Positions 10,489 to 18,915 of a DNA stretch of 64,000 nt are shown here, piece by piece. This stretch comes from Emcibacteraceae bacterium. GTDB lineage: Bacteria > Pseudomonadota > Alphaproteobacteria > Sphingomonadales > Emcibacteraceae. The stretch spans positions 434,001-498,000 of the forward strand of contig JAJFIR010000031.1 in the NCBI GenBank assembly GCA_021774795.1. Reading direction: 5' to 3'. Position 1 is the first letter of the stretch. Each line of letters opens with the position of its first letter. A program made the translations under genes and the position numbers. The notes under the pieces are model-generated. The model did not search any database and was not told where the DNA came from. It worked only from the letters and a program-made list of their open reading frames with translations.

Positions 10489-10746
10489 TTAGGAGGTGCT
10501 CTCAACCGTAACGAAATTACGTTCTAGTTTGCCCTTATAAAATTTAATTTTGCCTTCAGTTAGAGCGAAAAGTGTATGATCTTTACCCATACCAACATTG
10601 TCTCCCGGGTAGAATTTCGTACCACGTTGACGAACAATAATGTTTCCAGGAATTACAGCTTCACCGCCATATTTCTTAACACCAAGGCGGCGACCTGCTG
10701 AATCGCGACCGTTCCGTGAACTACCACCAGCTTTCTTATGTGCCAT
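10489..10746 (-). CDS. rpmA: 50S ribosomal protein L27
   Basis: Large-subunit protein whose N-terminal tail reaches the peptidyl-transferase centre. The 85-residue sequence begins [16 protein letters not shown], the standard L27 start without the cleaved extension found in Firmicutes, and contains [10 protein letters not shown] and [13 protein letters not shown]. It follows rplU by two bases in the near-universal rplU-rpmA order and is followed by a strong terminator. Confidence 0.99.
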   Translation of the reverse strand: MAHKKAGGSSRNGRDSAGRRLGVKKYGGEAVIPGNIIVRQRGTKFYPGDNVGMGKDHTLFALTEGKIKFYKGKLERNFVTVESTS

Positions 10747-10748
10747 TA

Positions 10749-11279
10749 TTATTTCTCCTTAGTTTTAGATGCGGGTTTTTTAGTCGTTGTTTTTTTTGCG
10801 ACTGCTTTTTTTGGTGCAACCTTCTTAGCTTCAGCTTTTTTTGGCACTGCCTTCTTAGCTTCAGCTTTTTTCGGTGCTGCTTGTTTTACTTCAGCTTTTT
10901 TTGGCGCTGCTTTCTTAGCAGGTGCGGATTTAGTTTCCGTTTTCTTTGGGGCCGCTTTCTTCCCTGCCGCTTTACCAATATCAGTAATTTTTAGCACAGT
11001 CTGTTCTTGCCTGTGTCCAGCTTTACGGCGGTAATTATGGCGACGTTTTTTCTTAAAAACGATAATTTTACCGGCACGTGAATGCTCAAGGATTTCTGCG
11101 CTTACTGATGTACCGGAAATCGTCGGTGTGCCAACTTTTACACCCTTATCGTCTCCGACCATTAATACTTCGTCCAAAGAAATATTCGAACCGGCTTTGC
11201 CGTCTAGTTTTTCAACTTTTATAATGTCGCCAACTGCAACCTTATATTGCTTAGCACCAGTTTTGATGACTGCAAACAT
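10749..11279 (-). CDS. rplU: 50S ribosomal protein L21 with Lys/Ala-rich C-terminal extension
   Basis: Residues 1-103 are a normal L21 ([14 protein letters not shown] start; [17 protein letters not shown] near residue 80). About 70 further residues form a low-complexity tail built from units of the type [10 protein letters not shown], like the tails of histone H1. Such tails occur on L21 of some alphaproteobacteria. The tail is strongly basic and should be disordered; it may contact rRNA or other nucleic acid, which is inference. The repeats also create long spurious reading frames on the opposite strand. The gene has its own promoter and a long leader (see 11280-11432). Confidence 0.97.
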   Translation of the reverse strand: MFAVIKTGAKQYKVAVGDIIKVEKLDGKAGSNISLDEVLMVGDDKGVKVGTPTISGTSVSAEILEHSRAGKIIVFKKKRRHNYRRKAGHRQEQTVLKITDIGKAAGKKAAPKKTETKSAPAKKAAPKKAEVKQAAPKKAEAKKAVPKKAEAKKVAPKKAVAKKTTTKKPASKTKEK

Positions 11280-11404
11280 AATTTGTTCCTATTTTATCTT
11301 CTGGTCATAGCCGGTAATGAACCTTGTTCATATTTGTCGACCGGTTTATGACGAATGTCATCTTCTATATATGAGAATCTAGTCTCGCTATTTAAAGTGG
11401 GCGA
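11280..11404 (-). promoter_or_regulatory. Structured 5' leader of rplU-rpmA
   Basis: About 118 bases separate the predicted transcription start (near 11398) from the rplU start codon. Read on the minus strand the leader contains ATGAAC-AAG-GTTCAT, a six-base-pair stem with a three-base loop, flanked by CCGG on both sides so the stem can lengthen. Further upstream is the imperfect hairpin ATGAC-ATTC-GTCAT. L21 operons in other phyla have autoregulatory leaders that bind L21; whether this one does is inference. Confidence 0.45.
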
Positions 11405-11432
11405 AATATAGCGTTCGAGCCGCGTCTGTCAA
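11405..11432 (-). promoter_or_regulatory. Sigma-70-type promoter of rplU-rpmA
   Basis: On the minus strand TTGACA (11427-11432) and TATATT (11405-11410) are separated by 16 bases. The -35 hexamer is perfect and the -10 differs from TATAAT at one position. It is the only good match upstream of rplU and suits a highly expressed ribosomal protein operon. Confidence 0.75.
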
Positions 11433-11448
11433 GGGTTTTGTGATTATA

Positions 11449-12207
11449 TTATTCGCCCGATGCAATTAAATTTAAACGATCCCTGTCAAGGATCGTTACG
11501 TCTGTATTTTCACATAACGAAATAACACAGTCTTTTGAAAGTATGGTGAATTGCCTGCTTACTGTTTCTATGGTTAAGCCTAAATAATCAGCAATATCAG
11601 AACGCGACATGGGTAGATAGATTTTATCTTCGGACAAATCCTTGATTTTGCTAGTCTTCTTGTTGATATCTATAAGAAAACTACACAGTTTTTCTTTCGC
11701 TTTTTTGCGCCCAAGAAGCAGCATTTGTCCGCAAGCGTTATCCATGTCGGTTTGTGTAATTTCCAACATTTTATGGCCCAGATCTGGTAATTTTTCAAAT
11801 TTTTCAAATAATGCTCTGCGGCTCATCCGACATAAATCAACGTTAGTAATGGCTTCTGCGGTGCAGCTATATCCGTTTTCGCAGGCAAAGCCAAATAACT
11901 CTCCCATAAATAAAAATCCTATAATTTGCCTTCTACCATCGGATAACATTTTTGAAAGACGGACACACCCGTCTTTAACACTGTAAAGATATTCCGGGTT
12001 ATCCCCTTCTGAACATATAATTTGTTTTGGGTGTTTTGTAACGTTTTTTACCAGCTCCGACATCTCGCAAAGTTCAATATCTTTTAGGACACCACATAAC
12101 GACACATGTCTCGAATTACAGTTTTCACACAAGGGAGCATTTAAATCCAAAGATGCATCGTCATTTGCACTGCCTGGGACACATCGTACCTTTTCTACAG
12201 CAACCAT
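11449..12207 (-). CDS. fnrL: FnrL/FixK-type Crp-Fnr transcriptional regulator with iron-sulfur cysteines
   Basis: Oxygen-responsive activator or repressor of the Crp/Fnr family. The 252-residue protein has an N-terminal cysteine cluster C27-x2-C30-x7-C38, the spacing of alphaproteobacterial FnrL/FnrN proteins, and a fourth Cys at about 126 that aligns with C122 of E. coli FNR. Together they should hold an oxygen-labile [4Fe-4S] cluster. A cyclic-nucleotide-type beta roll spans about 55-150, and the winged helix at about 185-245 has SRSDIADYLGLTIETVSRQF as its recognition region. It stands alone between rplU and the zinc receptor gene. Targets cannot be named; I found no convincing TTGAT-N4-ATCAA box in the window. 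Confidence 0.88.
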   Translation of the reverse strand: MVAVEKVRCVPGSANDDASLDLNAPLCENCNSRHVSLCGVLKDIELCEMSELVKNVTKHPKQIICSEGDNPEYLYSVKDGCVRLSKMLSDGRRQIIGFLFMGELFGFACENGYSCTAEAITNVDLCRMSRRALFEKFEKLPDLGHKMLEITQTDMDNACGQMLLLGRKKAKEKLCSFLIDINKKTSKIKDLSEDKIYLPMSRSDIADYLGLTIETVSRQFTILSKDCVISLCENTDVTILDRDRLNLIASGE

Positions 12208-12334
12208 ACCTACCCTGTCAGATTTTTATTGGCCTTTTACATGCTTCATAATAAAACAATTACTCTCCAGTAACATATCCAATTAACAATATAAAAGAAA
12301 GCTAATAAGCAAAATTAGTCGCGTGTGATTTTTC

Positions 12335-14404
12335 CTAGAACCCGTAATTTAAAGATAACTTGAAGTTGCGACCGGGCATTGGAATTAAATCTTTCAAAAA
12401 TGACGAATGCTGTCTTCGGTCTGCGTTGGTAATATTTTGAGCCTGCAACCTAACATCAAGATCGCTTTCATCGCCCATCGGTCGCCATGTCAGCGACAAA
12501 TCAAATGATGTATAGCCGTCCGTCGGCAATATATTTTCTGCGGTTTTGGTTTTTTTACCTACAAATCGAACATCGCCTTCTATGTCAAAAAGCGAGGTTT
12601 TATAATCTATGCCTAAATTTGCACTGGCTGCCGGTATACGGGGTATTATGTTTCCATCGTTAAAACGTGCATGAACAAAATCACCAGTTGCTCTTACCAC
12701 CAGGCTATAGTCTTCTTGCTCAATAATGGCATAGCTTAGCTCGACTTCCGCTCCATATAGTTTTGCATCTTTGGCTCTAAACTCAAGAAGGTTAAGGCCG
12801 TCTACTAGCAACCCTGTTTCCTGCTCAAAAATAAAATCTTGATACCAAGTATGATAGATATTTACGCTGCCGCTAAAGGGGCCTTGGTTCCTTTTCACTG
12901 TAAGCTCTGCACTAGTGGCTTTTTCGTCGGTCAGATTCAAATTACCTCTCTCAAATGCACTTGTAGCAAGATGTGGACCATTGGAGAATAATTCTTCCGG
13001 TGTTGGGCTGCGCTCTGATCGACTTAAACTGATGCCGATCAGGTCGTTTTCACTGGGATGGATGGCAGCACCTGTGGAAAAACTGAAATTGTTGAATGAT
13101 TTTTTGATACCTAATGATTTGCTTTCTGTGGTTTGATGATCAAAGCGACCACCAATTTCAAACGTAATGGGCTCGATTTCAATTTCTTCCACAACAAATA
13201 CACCCCATTGGAACGTGTCATTTGGCGGAACAAAAGCTTCTTCGCCAATCGCGGAGAACTCGCGGTTTCTCATTTGCATTCCCATCGATCCATGGACATT
13301 GCCAATTTTTTGTTGGATTAATTCTAAGCGGCCTTCCCAACCTATATTATTAAAACTTGTCCCTGTGGCACCACCTTCTAACTCAACATGTTTATAATCG
13401 GCGTAACCAAAACGAAGGCGACTTTCTTCAAAAATGAGAAAATCTTCTTCAAGATTTCCTTTCAAATCGAAGCGCTTTTGGTCGAGATCAATTCGCACGG
13501 GCCCCTCTTCTTCTTCCTCCTCCTCCTCCTCGCCCTCATGTCCATGGCTTGGCACTCCATAATTACTATTATTTAAATTGAAAGATACGCCTAGAACTGC
13601 GTTATCTCCAATCCAGCTTAAACCAACGGTACCACCCTTGTTGTCAACATCTGAATTTTCGATGAAACCAAATTGTTCTTCTTCGTGCACTTCATCTTCT
13701 TCCGCTTCGAGTGCTCTTAAATTAGCACTTTCCGCAAATCCGGGAATATCATAATTTCCTGTCCGGCGATAATATCCATCGACGTGTAAAACAATGTTAT
13801 CTGTTGCCGCTACGTTAATGGCTGCCCCACCGGATCTGTCATTTGTAACAGTGTCAAATGCAACTCTAGCTCTGCCGGTTGCTCCCATATCAGGTACATA
13901 AGTTGGAATACGGTTATCAATAATATTAATAACGCCGCCAACGGCGTTGTTGCCATAGAGCAAAGTATTTGCGCCGCGCATAATTTCAATTCGTTCAGCC
14001 GTAAGCGGGTCGCCAGCAACGGCATGGTCAGGGCTGGTACTGGCCGCATCTATGCTACCTATACCGTTTATAAGCACGCGTATACGGTCGCCGCCAAGTC
14101 CTCTAATAATCGGACGGCTGGCACCGGGGCCGAAAAAAGACGATGAAATACCGGGTAGACCGTTAAGTGTTTCCCCAATTGTGGCTTCCATCTGCTTGTT
14201 TAAATCATCAGCTGTTAATATATTGCTGCCTTGAAGCACATCCAGGCGGCTCTTTTTATGGGGAGACGCCGTTACAAAGACCACGTCAACTTCATGACCA
14301 TGATCGTGAATTTCATTTTCTGCTTCCTGCGCAGAGGCACTAACAGCATTTAATGCTACCATTGAAATGATAACCAAGCTGGACCCTGACATATATTTTT
14401 TCAT
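12335..14404 (-). CDS. znuD: ZnuD-like TonB-dependent zinc receptor
   Basis: Outer membrane TonB-dependent receptor, probably for zinc uptake. The 689-residue precursor has a signal peptide (about 1-25), a metal-rich N-terminal stretch HDHGHEVDVVFV just before the plug, a plug domain (about 45-165, with RPIIRGLGGDRIRVLINGIG) and a 22-strand-type barrel ending in F. One extracellular loop has HGHEG followed by nine Glu, and another has a second acidic patch with His (EEDEVHEEE), as in the zinc-binding loops of ZnuD. The Zur box at 14444-14458, which overlaps the likely promoter, and the nearby zur gene agree with zinc control. The substrate is inferred, not shown. Confidence 0.88.
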   Translation of the reverse strand: MKKYMSGSSLVIISMVALNAVSASAQEAENEIHDHGHEVDVVFVTASPHKKSRLDVLQGSNILTADDLNKQMEATIGETLNGLPGISSSFFGPGASRPIIRGLGGDRIRVLINGIGSIDAASTSPDHAVAGDPLTAERIEIMRGANTLLYGNNAVGGVINIIDNRIPTYVPDMGATGRARVAFDTVTNDRSGGAAINVAATDNIVLHVDGYYRRTGNYDIPGFAESANLRALEAEEDEVHEEEQFGFIENSDVDNKGGTVGLSWIGDNAVLGVSFNLNNSNYGVPSHGHEGEEEEEEEEEGPVRIDLDQKRFDLKGNLEEDFLIFEESRLRFGYADYKHVELEGGATGTSFNNIGWEGRLELIQQKIGNVHGSMGMQMRNREFSAIGEEAFVPPNDTFQWGVFVVEEIEIEPITFEIGGRFDHQTTESKSLGIKKSFNNFSFSTGAAIHPSENDLIGISLSRSERSPTPEELFSNGPHLATSAFERGNLNLTDEKATSAELTVKRNQGPFSGSVNIYHTWYQDFIFEQETGLLVDGLNLLEFRAKDAKLYGAEVELSYAIIEQEDYSLVVRATGDFVHARFNDGNIIPRIPAASANLGIDYKTSLFDIEGDVRFVGKKTKTAENILPTDGYTSFDLSLTWRPMGDESDLDVRLQAQNITNADRRQHSSFLKDLIPMPGRNFKLSLNYGF

Positions 14405-14443
14405 TTCTTCGAATCCTTTGTAAATTTCAAAGGTAAACTAAAT

Positions 14444-14458
14444 TGTTATAATATAACA
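14444..14458. promoter_or_regulatory. Zur box (perfect 15-bp palindrome) over the znuD promoter
   Basis: TGTTATAATATAACA is a perfect inverted repeat around a single central base and matches the core of the enterobacterial Zur consensus (TGTTATAnTATAACA). On the minus strand its centre supplies a -10-like TATTAT, 17 bases downstream of TTACAC, so bound Zur would cover the znuD promoter. It lies 40 bases before the znuD start and 122 bases before the divergent DUF2946-like gene. Confidence 0.85.
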
Positions 14459-14524
14459 TTCAAGTAATTTGTGTAATTTTTCTATTTATCATTAAATTAG
14501 CAACCAATTCCAACCCGATGAACA

Positions 14525-14553
14525 TTGACAATAATTGAATTGTTACGTAACAC
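14525..14553 (+). promoter_or_regulatory. Possible promoter with a 12-bp palindromic operator for the DUF2946-like gene and zur
   Basis: TTGACA at 14525-14530 is followed after 17 bases by TAACAC, a weak -10. The perfect palindrome TGTTACGTAACA (14541-14552) overlaps the end of the spacer and the -10, the place expected for a repressor site. Its half sites (TGTTA/TAACA) are those of the Zur box, but the spacing is 2 bases in place of 5. It may be a variant Zur site or belong to another factor. Confidence 0.45.
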
Positions 14554-14579
14554 TAAAGGCATCAACATGGGAAAAGTGA

Positions 14580-14864
14580 ATGGTTTCTTTACGCCAACAT
14601 TGCAAATACTTGCTTTTTATTGTGCCGGTTATTTTGATTTGGTCACAATCTATAGTGGCGGGTCATGACCAATTGCATCACCATGTTTCTGATGACTGCG
14701 TTATATGTAAGATAGCAGGAAACGGAATTGATAATGCGAATTTGGTGGATGTATCATATGCCGACAATGTTCATTCGCAAGCCGTATTTACATTTATTAT
14801 AAATGTCGTATCTAAACCTAACTTATGGGCCACCCGCTTAACCCGAGCACCGCCAACTTCCTGA
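14580..14864 (+). CDS. Small exported His/Cys protein, DUF2946-like
   Basis: A 94-residue protein with a signal peptide (about 1-27, ending SIVA), then the metal-ligand-like stretch HDQLHHHVSDDCVICK (three clustered His and a CxxC), and the C-terminal RLTRAPPTS. The His-then-CxxC pattern and the RAPP ending are typical of DUF2946 proteins, often found beside metal receptors. It lies between the Zur box and zur, so a periplasmic zinc-handling role is a fair inference. An overlapping 33-codon frame from the ATG at 14567 has no such features. Start at 14580 is the only ATG that includes the signal peptide. Confidence 0.6.
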   Translation: MVSLRQHCKYLLFIVPVILIWSQSIVAGHDQLHHHVSDDCVICKIAGNGIDNANLVDVSYADNVHSQAVFTFIINVVSKPNLWATRLTRAPPTS

Positions 14865-14995
14865 TATCATTTTATTTTCAACATCAATTTAACGACCATC
14901 AGTAATAGATGTGTTGTTACGATTCTGATTAATATCCGAAATAACAGGCAAATTTAATGCCTCTTTTTTCGGACGAAGGATTTGAAGGAAACGTC

Positions 14996-15457
14996 ATGAT
15001 CAATAGATCAAATGTAGCAAGGGAACAGAGTAATATTTACTCAAAACAATTAATAACACCGAAAGTACACCGTTTAACAACCAATCAAAAAATGGTTTAT
15101 GAAACTTTACTGAACCTCGGACGCTCTGCCGGGGCGTATGAATTACTGGATTTGCTTAAGAAAAAGGGCGTTAATGCTGCGGCAACGGTATATAGAGCAC
15201 TCAACGAACTTAGGACCAAGGGTTTGGTGCAACGCATTGTCAGCACCCGAACATTCATTGCTCATGAATACCCAAAAACTAAAAAAGACGAATCAGTGCT
15301 ATTGATTTGCAAGCATTGTGGGGACGTTTCCTCTATAAAAGATAACCAGATTATTGAAGTTTTTGATAAAAAAATTGAACATAGTGGCTACAGAGTGAGT
15401 AGTTATCATTTGGAACTTATAGTCTTTTGCGATTTGTGTACGGAAAAAGGAATGTAA
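14996..15457 (+). CDS. zur: Zinc uptake regulator Zur (Fur family)
   Basis: Zn-dependent repressor of the Fur family. The protein has a winged-helix domain (about 25-90; VYETLLNLGRSAGAYELLDLL, AATVYRALNELRTKGLVQRI) and a dimerisation domain with the structural-zinc cysteine pairs CKHCGD and CDLC. I chose the ATG at 14996 (153 residues) because AAGGAA lies five bases before it; the in-frame ATG at 14957 has no good ribosome binding site and would add 13 residues. Its place next to the ZnuD-like receptor and the Zur palindrome supports Zur over Fur, Mur or PerR. Confidence 0.88.
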   Translation: MINRSNVAREQSNIYSKQLITPKVHRLTTNQKMVYETLLNLGRSAGAYELLDLLKKKGVNAAATVYRALNELRTKGLVQRIVSTRTFIAHEYPKTKKDESVLLICKHCGDVSSIKDNQIIEVFDKKIEHSGYRVSSYHLELIVFCDLCTEKGM

Positions 15458-15477
15458 CCAGGCAACGAAATAAGGTT

Positions 15478-16059
15478 TTAGGTATTCTGCCCAAGAATTA
15501 TGAAGTTAATGAGCACTTTAGCATCACCTGAATTCCAAGCGGCCGGCCCTAACAATCGGCCAACTTCATTTCCCTCGGCGTTAATGATCACACTTGTTGG
15601 CAATGCATTTGATTTTAGGCTGCGCGCTATACTACGATCAAAATCATGATAAGTATTTAGGTGGGTTATGTTGTTTTCTTTTAAGAACGCTAATGAGCTT
15701 TCAATTCCGTCCTGATTTTCGGACAGGAGAACAACTTCAAATTTTTCACTACCATGTGATTTTTGCAATTCATTTAAATCGGGCATTTCTTTGATACAGG
15801 GCGCGCACCATGTTGCCCAAAGATTAACAAGAATGACTTTGCCTTTATAGTCTGCAAATGATGCTTCATTTCCTTGTGCATCGCGAAAAACCCCTGTTGG
15901 GGCAGGTTTTGGCTTATCGTGAAAAACAAATCTTTTCATTGCCCCTGCTGTAAGGCCTTGCGGTATATTATTTTTTGGCGTATTCCCTAAGTCATAAAGT
16001 GCGAAAGCACCGATACAGAGGACCAACAAAGCAACGAGAAATATTTTTTTATTTTTCAT
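15478..16059 (-). CDS. TlpA/ResA-like membrane-anchored thioredoxin
   Basis: Periplasmic thiol-disulfide oxidoreductase held by an N-terminal membrane segment (about 5-24: [17 protein letters not shown]). The AhpC/TSA-thioredoxin domain spans about 55-190 with the active site WATWCAPC. Length from the ATG at 16059 is 193 residues. That start has GAGG about six bases upstream. A longer in-frame start at 16269 would place 70 codons inside argH on the other strand and is not credible. The start codons of this gene and argH are only 34 bases apart, so the two divergent promoters must overlap. TlpA homologs serve cytochrome c or copper-site maturation; the target here is unknown. argH-tlpA divergence is common in alphaproteobacteria. 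Confidence 0.9.
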   Translation of the reverse strand: MKNKKIFLVALLVLCIGAFALYDLGNTPKNNIPQGLTAGAMKRFVFHDKPKPAPTGVFRDAQGNEASFADYKGKVILVNLWATWCAPCIKEMPDLNELQKSHGSEKFEVVLLSENQDGIESSLAFLKENNITHLNTYHDFDRSIARSLKSNALPTSVIINAEGNEVGRLLGPAAWNSGDAKVLINFIILGQNT

Positions 16060-16093
16060 TTTTACCTCAATAATAGAAATAAAGAATAGACCG

Positions 16094-17497
16094 ATGACCG
16101 AAAATACAAATAAACCAAAAGCAAATACCTTATGGGGCGGCCGTTTCGAGGGCGGCGTATCCGATATTATGGAAAAGATTAACGCATCAATCGACTTTGA
16201 TAAAGTCTTATATACACAAGATATCAAAGGTTCAATTGAACATTGCAAAATGTTGGCCGATAATAACATTATTTCAGCGCAAGATGGTAAGGCTATTCAA
16301 GAAGGCCTTAAGCAAATCAAGCAGGAAATTGAAGCGGTTGAATTCACGTTTTCTGCGAAGCTTGAAGATATTCATATGAACATAGAAGCGCGACTCACCG
16401 AAATTATTGGTCCGGCAGCGGGCAGACTTCATACAGCAAGATCACGAAATGACCAAGTTGCGACCGACTTTAAACTGTGGGTGAGAGACGCCTGTGATCA
16501 GGCCGATGAAGCGTTAAAAGCACTACAGATGGCACTGGTGGAAAAAGCTGAAGAAAACATTGACGTCATTTTGCCCGGATTTACACATTTACAAAGCGCA
16601 CAGCCCGTAACATTTGGCCATCACCTGCTGGCATACTTTGAAATGTTCACCCGCGACCGTGACAGATTCAAGGATGCACGCAAAAGGTTAAACGAATGCC
16701 CATTAGGGGCCGCAGCCCTGGCGGGAACGTCTTTTCCCATTAACCGACACCAAACGGCGGAAGCATTAGGTTTTAATCGTCCAACAGCAAATTCAATGGA
16801 TTCTGTATCAGACCGTGATTTCGCACTCGAATTTATGGCGGCGGCTTCAATTAGTGCGGTTCATGTCTCCCGATTGGCGGAAGAAATGGTCACATGGTCA
16901 TGCGCTCAATTCAATTTTATCCAAATGTCAGATAGCTTTACTACCGGATCATCAATAATGCCGCAAAAGCGTAATCCTGATGCTGCTGAGCTATGTCGCG
17001 GCAAATCCGGACGAATAATTGGATCATTAAATAGTTTGCTCATTACGATGAAAGGCCTTGCTCTAACATTTTCGAAAGATATGCAAGAAGATAAAGAAGC
17101 GACGTTTGATGCTGTCAACACTTATTCGCTCATTATTGCAGCCATGACGGGCATGGTTAAAGATATGAAAGTGAATAAAGATAAAATGCGTGCAGCGTCG
17201 AACGTCGGCTTTATTACAGCAACAGATTTAGCCGACTGGGTGGTGCGGATACTCGGACTTCCTTTTAGAAACGCTCATCATATTACGGGATCATTAGTTT
17301 CGCTTGCTGAAAAGAAAGGCTGTGATCTTGATGGGCTTTCGCTGCAAGAAATGCAATCAGTTGAACCACTTATTACGGAAGATGTTTTTAGTATTTTAAG
17401 CGTTGAAAAATCGGTGGAAAGTAGAATTAGCTTTGGCGGGACAGCACCGTCGGAAGTTTTAAAACAGGTAAAGTTTGCTCGAGAACGGATTGGATAA
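16094..17497 (+). CDS. argH: Argininosuccinate lyase
   Basis: Last step of arginine synthesis: cleavage of argininosuccinate to arginine and fumarate. The 467-residue protein begins with [11 protein letters not shown] and contains [25 protein letters not shown] and the fumarase/aspartase-superfamily signature [12 protein letters not shown] with the catalytic Ser loop. The tiny lipoprotein gene lptM starts two bases after its stop codon, and lysA follows, the usual alphaproteobacterial order. Confidence 0.98.
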   Translation: MTENTNKPKANTLWGGRFEGGVSDIMEKINASIDFDKVLYTQDIKGSIEHCKMLADNNIISAQDGKAIQEGLKQIKQEIEAVEFTFSAKLEDIHMNIEARLTEIIGPAAGRLHTARSRNDQVATDFKLWVRDACDQADEALKALQMALVEKAEENIDVILPGFTHLQSAQPVTFGHHLLAYFEMFTRDRDRFKDARKRLNECPLGAAALAGTSFPINRHQTAEALGFNRPTANSMDSVSDRDFALEFMAAASISAVHVSRLAEEMVTWSCAQFNFIQMSDSFTTGSSIMPQKRNPDAAELCRGKSGRIIGSLNSLLITMKGLALTFSKDMQEDKEATFDAVNTYSLIIAAMTGMVKDMKVNKDKMRAASNVGFITATDLADWVVRILGLPFRNAHHITGSLVSLAEKKGCDLDGLSLQEMQSVEPLITEDVFSILSVEKSVESRISFGGTAPSEVLKQVKFARERIG

Positions 17498-17499
17498 TC

Positions 17500-17610
17500 A
17501 TGAATAAATTAATGATATTAATATTGTGTGCTTCTTGTTTTACATTGGCATCTTGCGGAAAGCGTGGTGATTTGTTGCCACCCACCGGATATGAAGAACC
17601 CACAAAATAG
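17500..17610 (+). CDS. lptM: LptM/YifL-type LPS-assembly lipoprotein
   Basis: A 36-codon gene between argH and lysA. It encodes a lipoprotein signal peptide with the lipobox LASC at residues 16-19, followed at once by GKRGDLLPP, the LptM (YifL) signature of a Cys-Gly start, a basic pair and a Pro-rich end. In E. coli LptM helps the LPS translocon LptDE to form its disulfides. The gene starts two bases after the argH stop and ends 18 bases before lysA, so it is read on the same transcript. Its small size means it is easily missed by gene callers. Confidence 0.85.
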   Translation: MNKLMILILCASCFTLASCGKRGDLLPPTGYEEPTK

Positions 17611-17628
17611 TAGTTTTTAGGATTTGTA

Positions 17629-18894
17629 ATGAACTTTTTTGAGTATCGCGATGGCGAGATGTGCGCTGAGAATGTAAAAGTTTCTGATATTGCTAATGAT
17701 GTAGGAACACCTTTTTACTTATATTCCAGTGCGTCAATAGGATATCAATTTAGCCAACTTAAAAATGCATTTAATAATTTAGATTTGCTAATTTGTTATG
17801 CGGTAAAAGCAAATACAAATCAGGCCGTTATCAAAACATTGGCAGCGTTAGGTGCTGGTGCTGATGTGGTATCAGAAGGAGAAATGAGGCGGGCACTTAA
17901 TGCTGGAATTTCTCCAGAAAAAATTGTTTATTCCGGGGTTGCAAAAACAATTTTGGAAATGACCTTTGCTCTTAATCAAGGCATTTACCAATTTAATGTT
18001 GAGAGTGGACCAGAACTTTATCAGCTAAGTGAGATTGCGTCGGTGCTGGGCAAAACCGCGAATATTACATTTAGGGTCAATCCCGACGTAGATGCAAAAA
18101 CGCATGCAAAAATTTCAACAGGCAAATCAGAAAATAAGTTTGGTGTTCCTTGGACGAATGTTCGTAAAATATGTGCGAAAGCGTCGGAGCTTCCGGGAAT
18201 AAAACTGGTAGGATTAGATTTACATATCGGATCACAAATCACCGATCTTCAACCTTACGAAGAAGCATACACAAGAGTTGCGGAGCTTATTCAGGACTTA
18301 AGAACGGAAGGGCATGAGATTACACGTTTTGATTTGGGTGGTGGTATAGGCATTGCTCATGATGAAGATAATGATCAACCTATTCATCCAACCGAATATG
18401 CAAAAATGGTAGAACGTGTCGTTGGGCACTTGGATTGCCAGATTATCCTTGAGCCGGGACGTTATCTTGTTGGCAATGCCGGTATTCTTGTTTCTAAAGT
18501 AGTTTACGTAAAAGAAGGTGGAAGCCGTAAGTTTCTTATAGTTGATGCCGCAATGAATGATTTAATTCGGCCAAGTATGTATGATGCGTACCATAGTATT
18601 GTTCCAATCATTAGATCAGATGACAAAAGAGAACTTTATGATGTTGTGGGACCGGTGTGTGAAAGCGGTGATACATTTGCCACTAATAGGCAAATGCCCC
18701 CTATAAAAAGCGACGAACTTGTCGCGATTCGCTCGGTAGGGGCATATGGCGCGGTGATGTCATCAACATATAATACCCGTCTACTGATCCCCGAAGTCCT
18801 TGTAAAAGATAACAAATTTGCTGTTGTAAGACCCCGGCCAACATACAATGAAATTATAGGGCTTGATAAACTTCCCTCTTGGCTGTCAGAATAG
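17629..18894 (+). CDS. lysA: Diaminopimelate decarboxylase
   Basis: PLP enzyme that decarboxylates meso-diaminopimelate to lysine. The 421-residue protein has the alanine-racemase-like barrel with the PLP lysine in CYAVKANTNQAV (about K59), the HIGSQI motif, the glycine-rich phosphate site DLGGGIGI, EPGRYLVGNAG, and the active-site Cys in GPVCESGDTFA. It is in the argH-lptM-lysA order and is followed 21 bases later by the DUF4175 gene. Confidence 0.98.
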   Translation: MNFFEYRDGEMCAENVKVSDIANDVGTPFYLYSSASIGYQFSQLKNAFNNLDLLICYAVKANTNQAVIKTLAALGAGADVVSEGEMRRALNAGISPEKIVYSGVAKTILEMTFALNQGIYQFNVESGPELYQLSEIASVLGKTANITFRVNPDVDAKTHAKISTGKSENKFGVPWTNVRKICAKASELPGIKLVGLDLHIGSQITDLQPYEEAYTRVAELIQDLRTEGHEITRFDLGGGIGIAHDEDNDQPIHPTEYAKMVERVVGHLDCQIILEPGRYLVGNAGILVSKVVYVKEGGSRKFLIVDAAMNDLIRPSMYDAYHSIVPIIRSDDKRELYDVVGPVCESGDTFATNRQMPPIKSDELVAIRSVGAYGAVMSSTYNTRLLIPEVLVKDNKFAVVRPRPTYNEIIGLDKLPSWLSE

Positions 18895-18915
18895 GGTTTC
18901 ATTAGAAGAAAAGGG

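Noticed and set aside
10716-11034. Phe/Cys- and Ala/Phe-rich plus-strand frames
   Set aside because: They are the reverse complement of the Lys/Ala repeats in the rplU tail and have no independent support.
16060-16269. N-terminal extension of the TlpA-like gene
   Set aside because: The longer frame lies antisense to argH and adds a sequence with no signal or domain. The start at 16059 has a ribosome binding site and membrane anchor.
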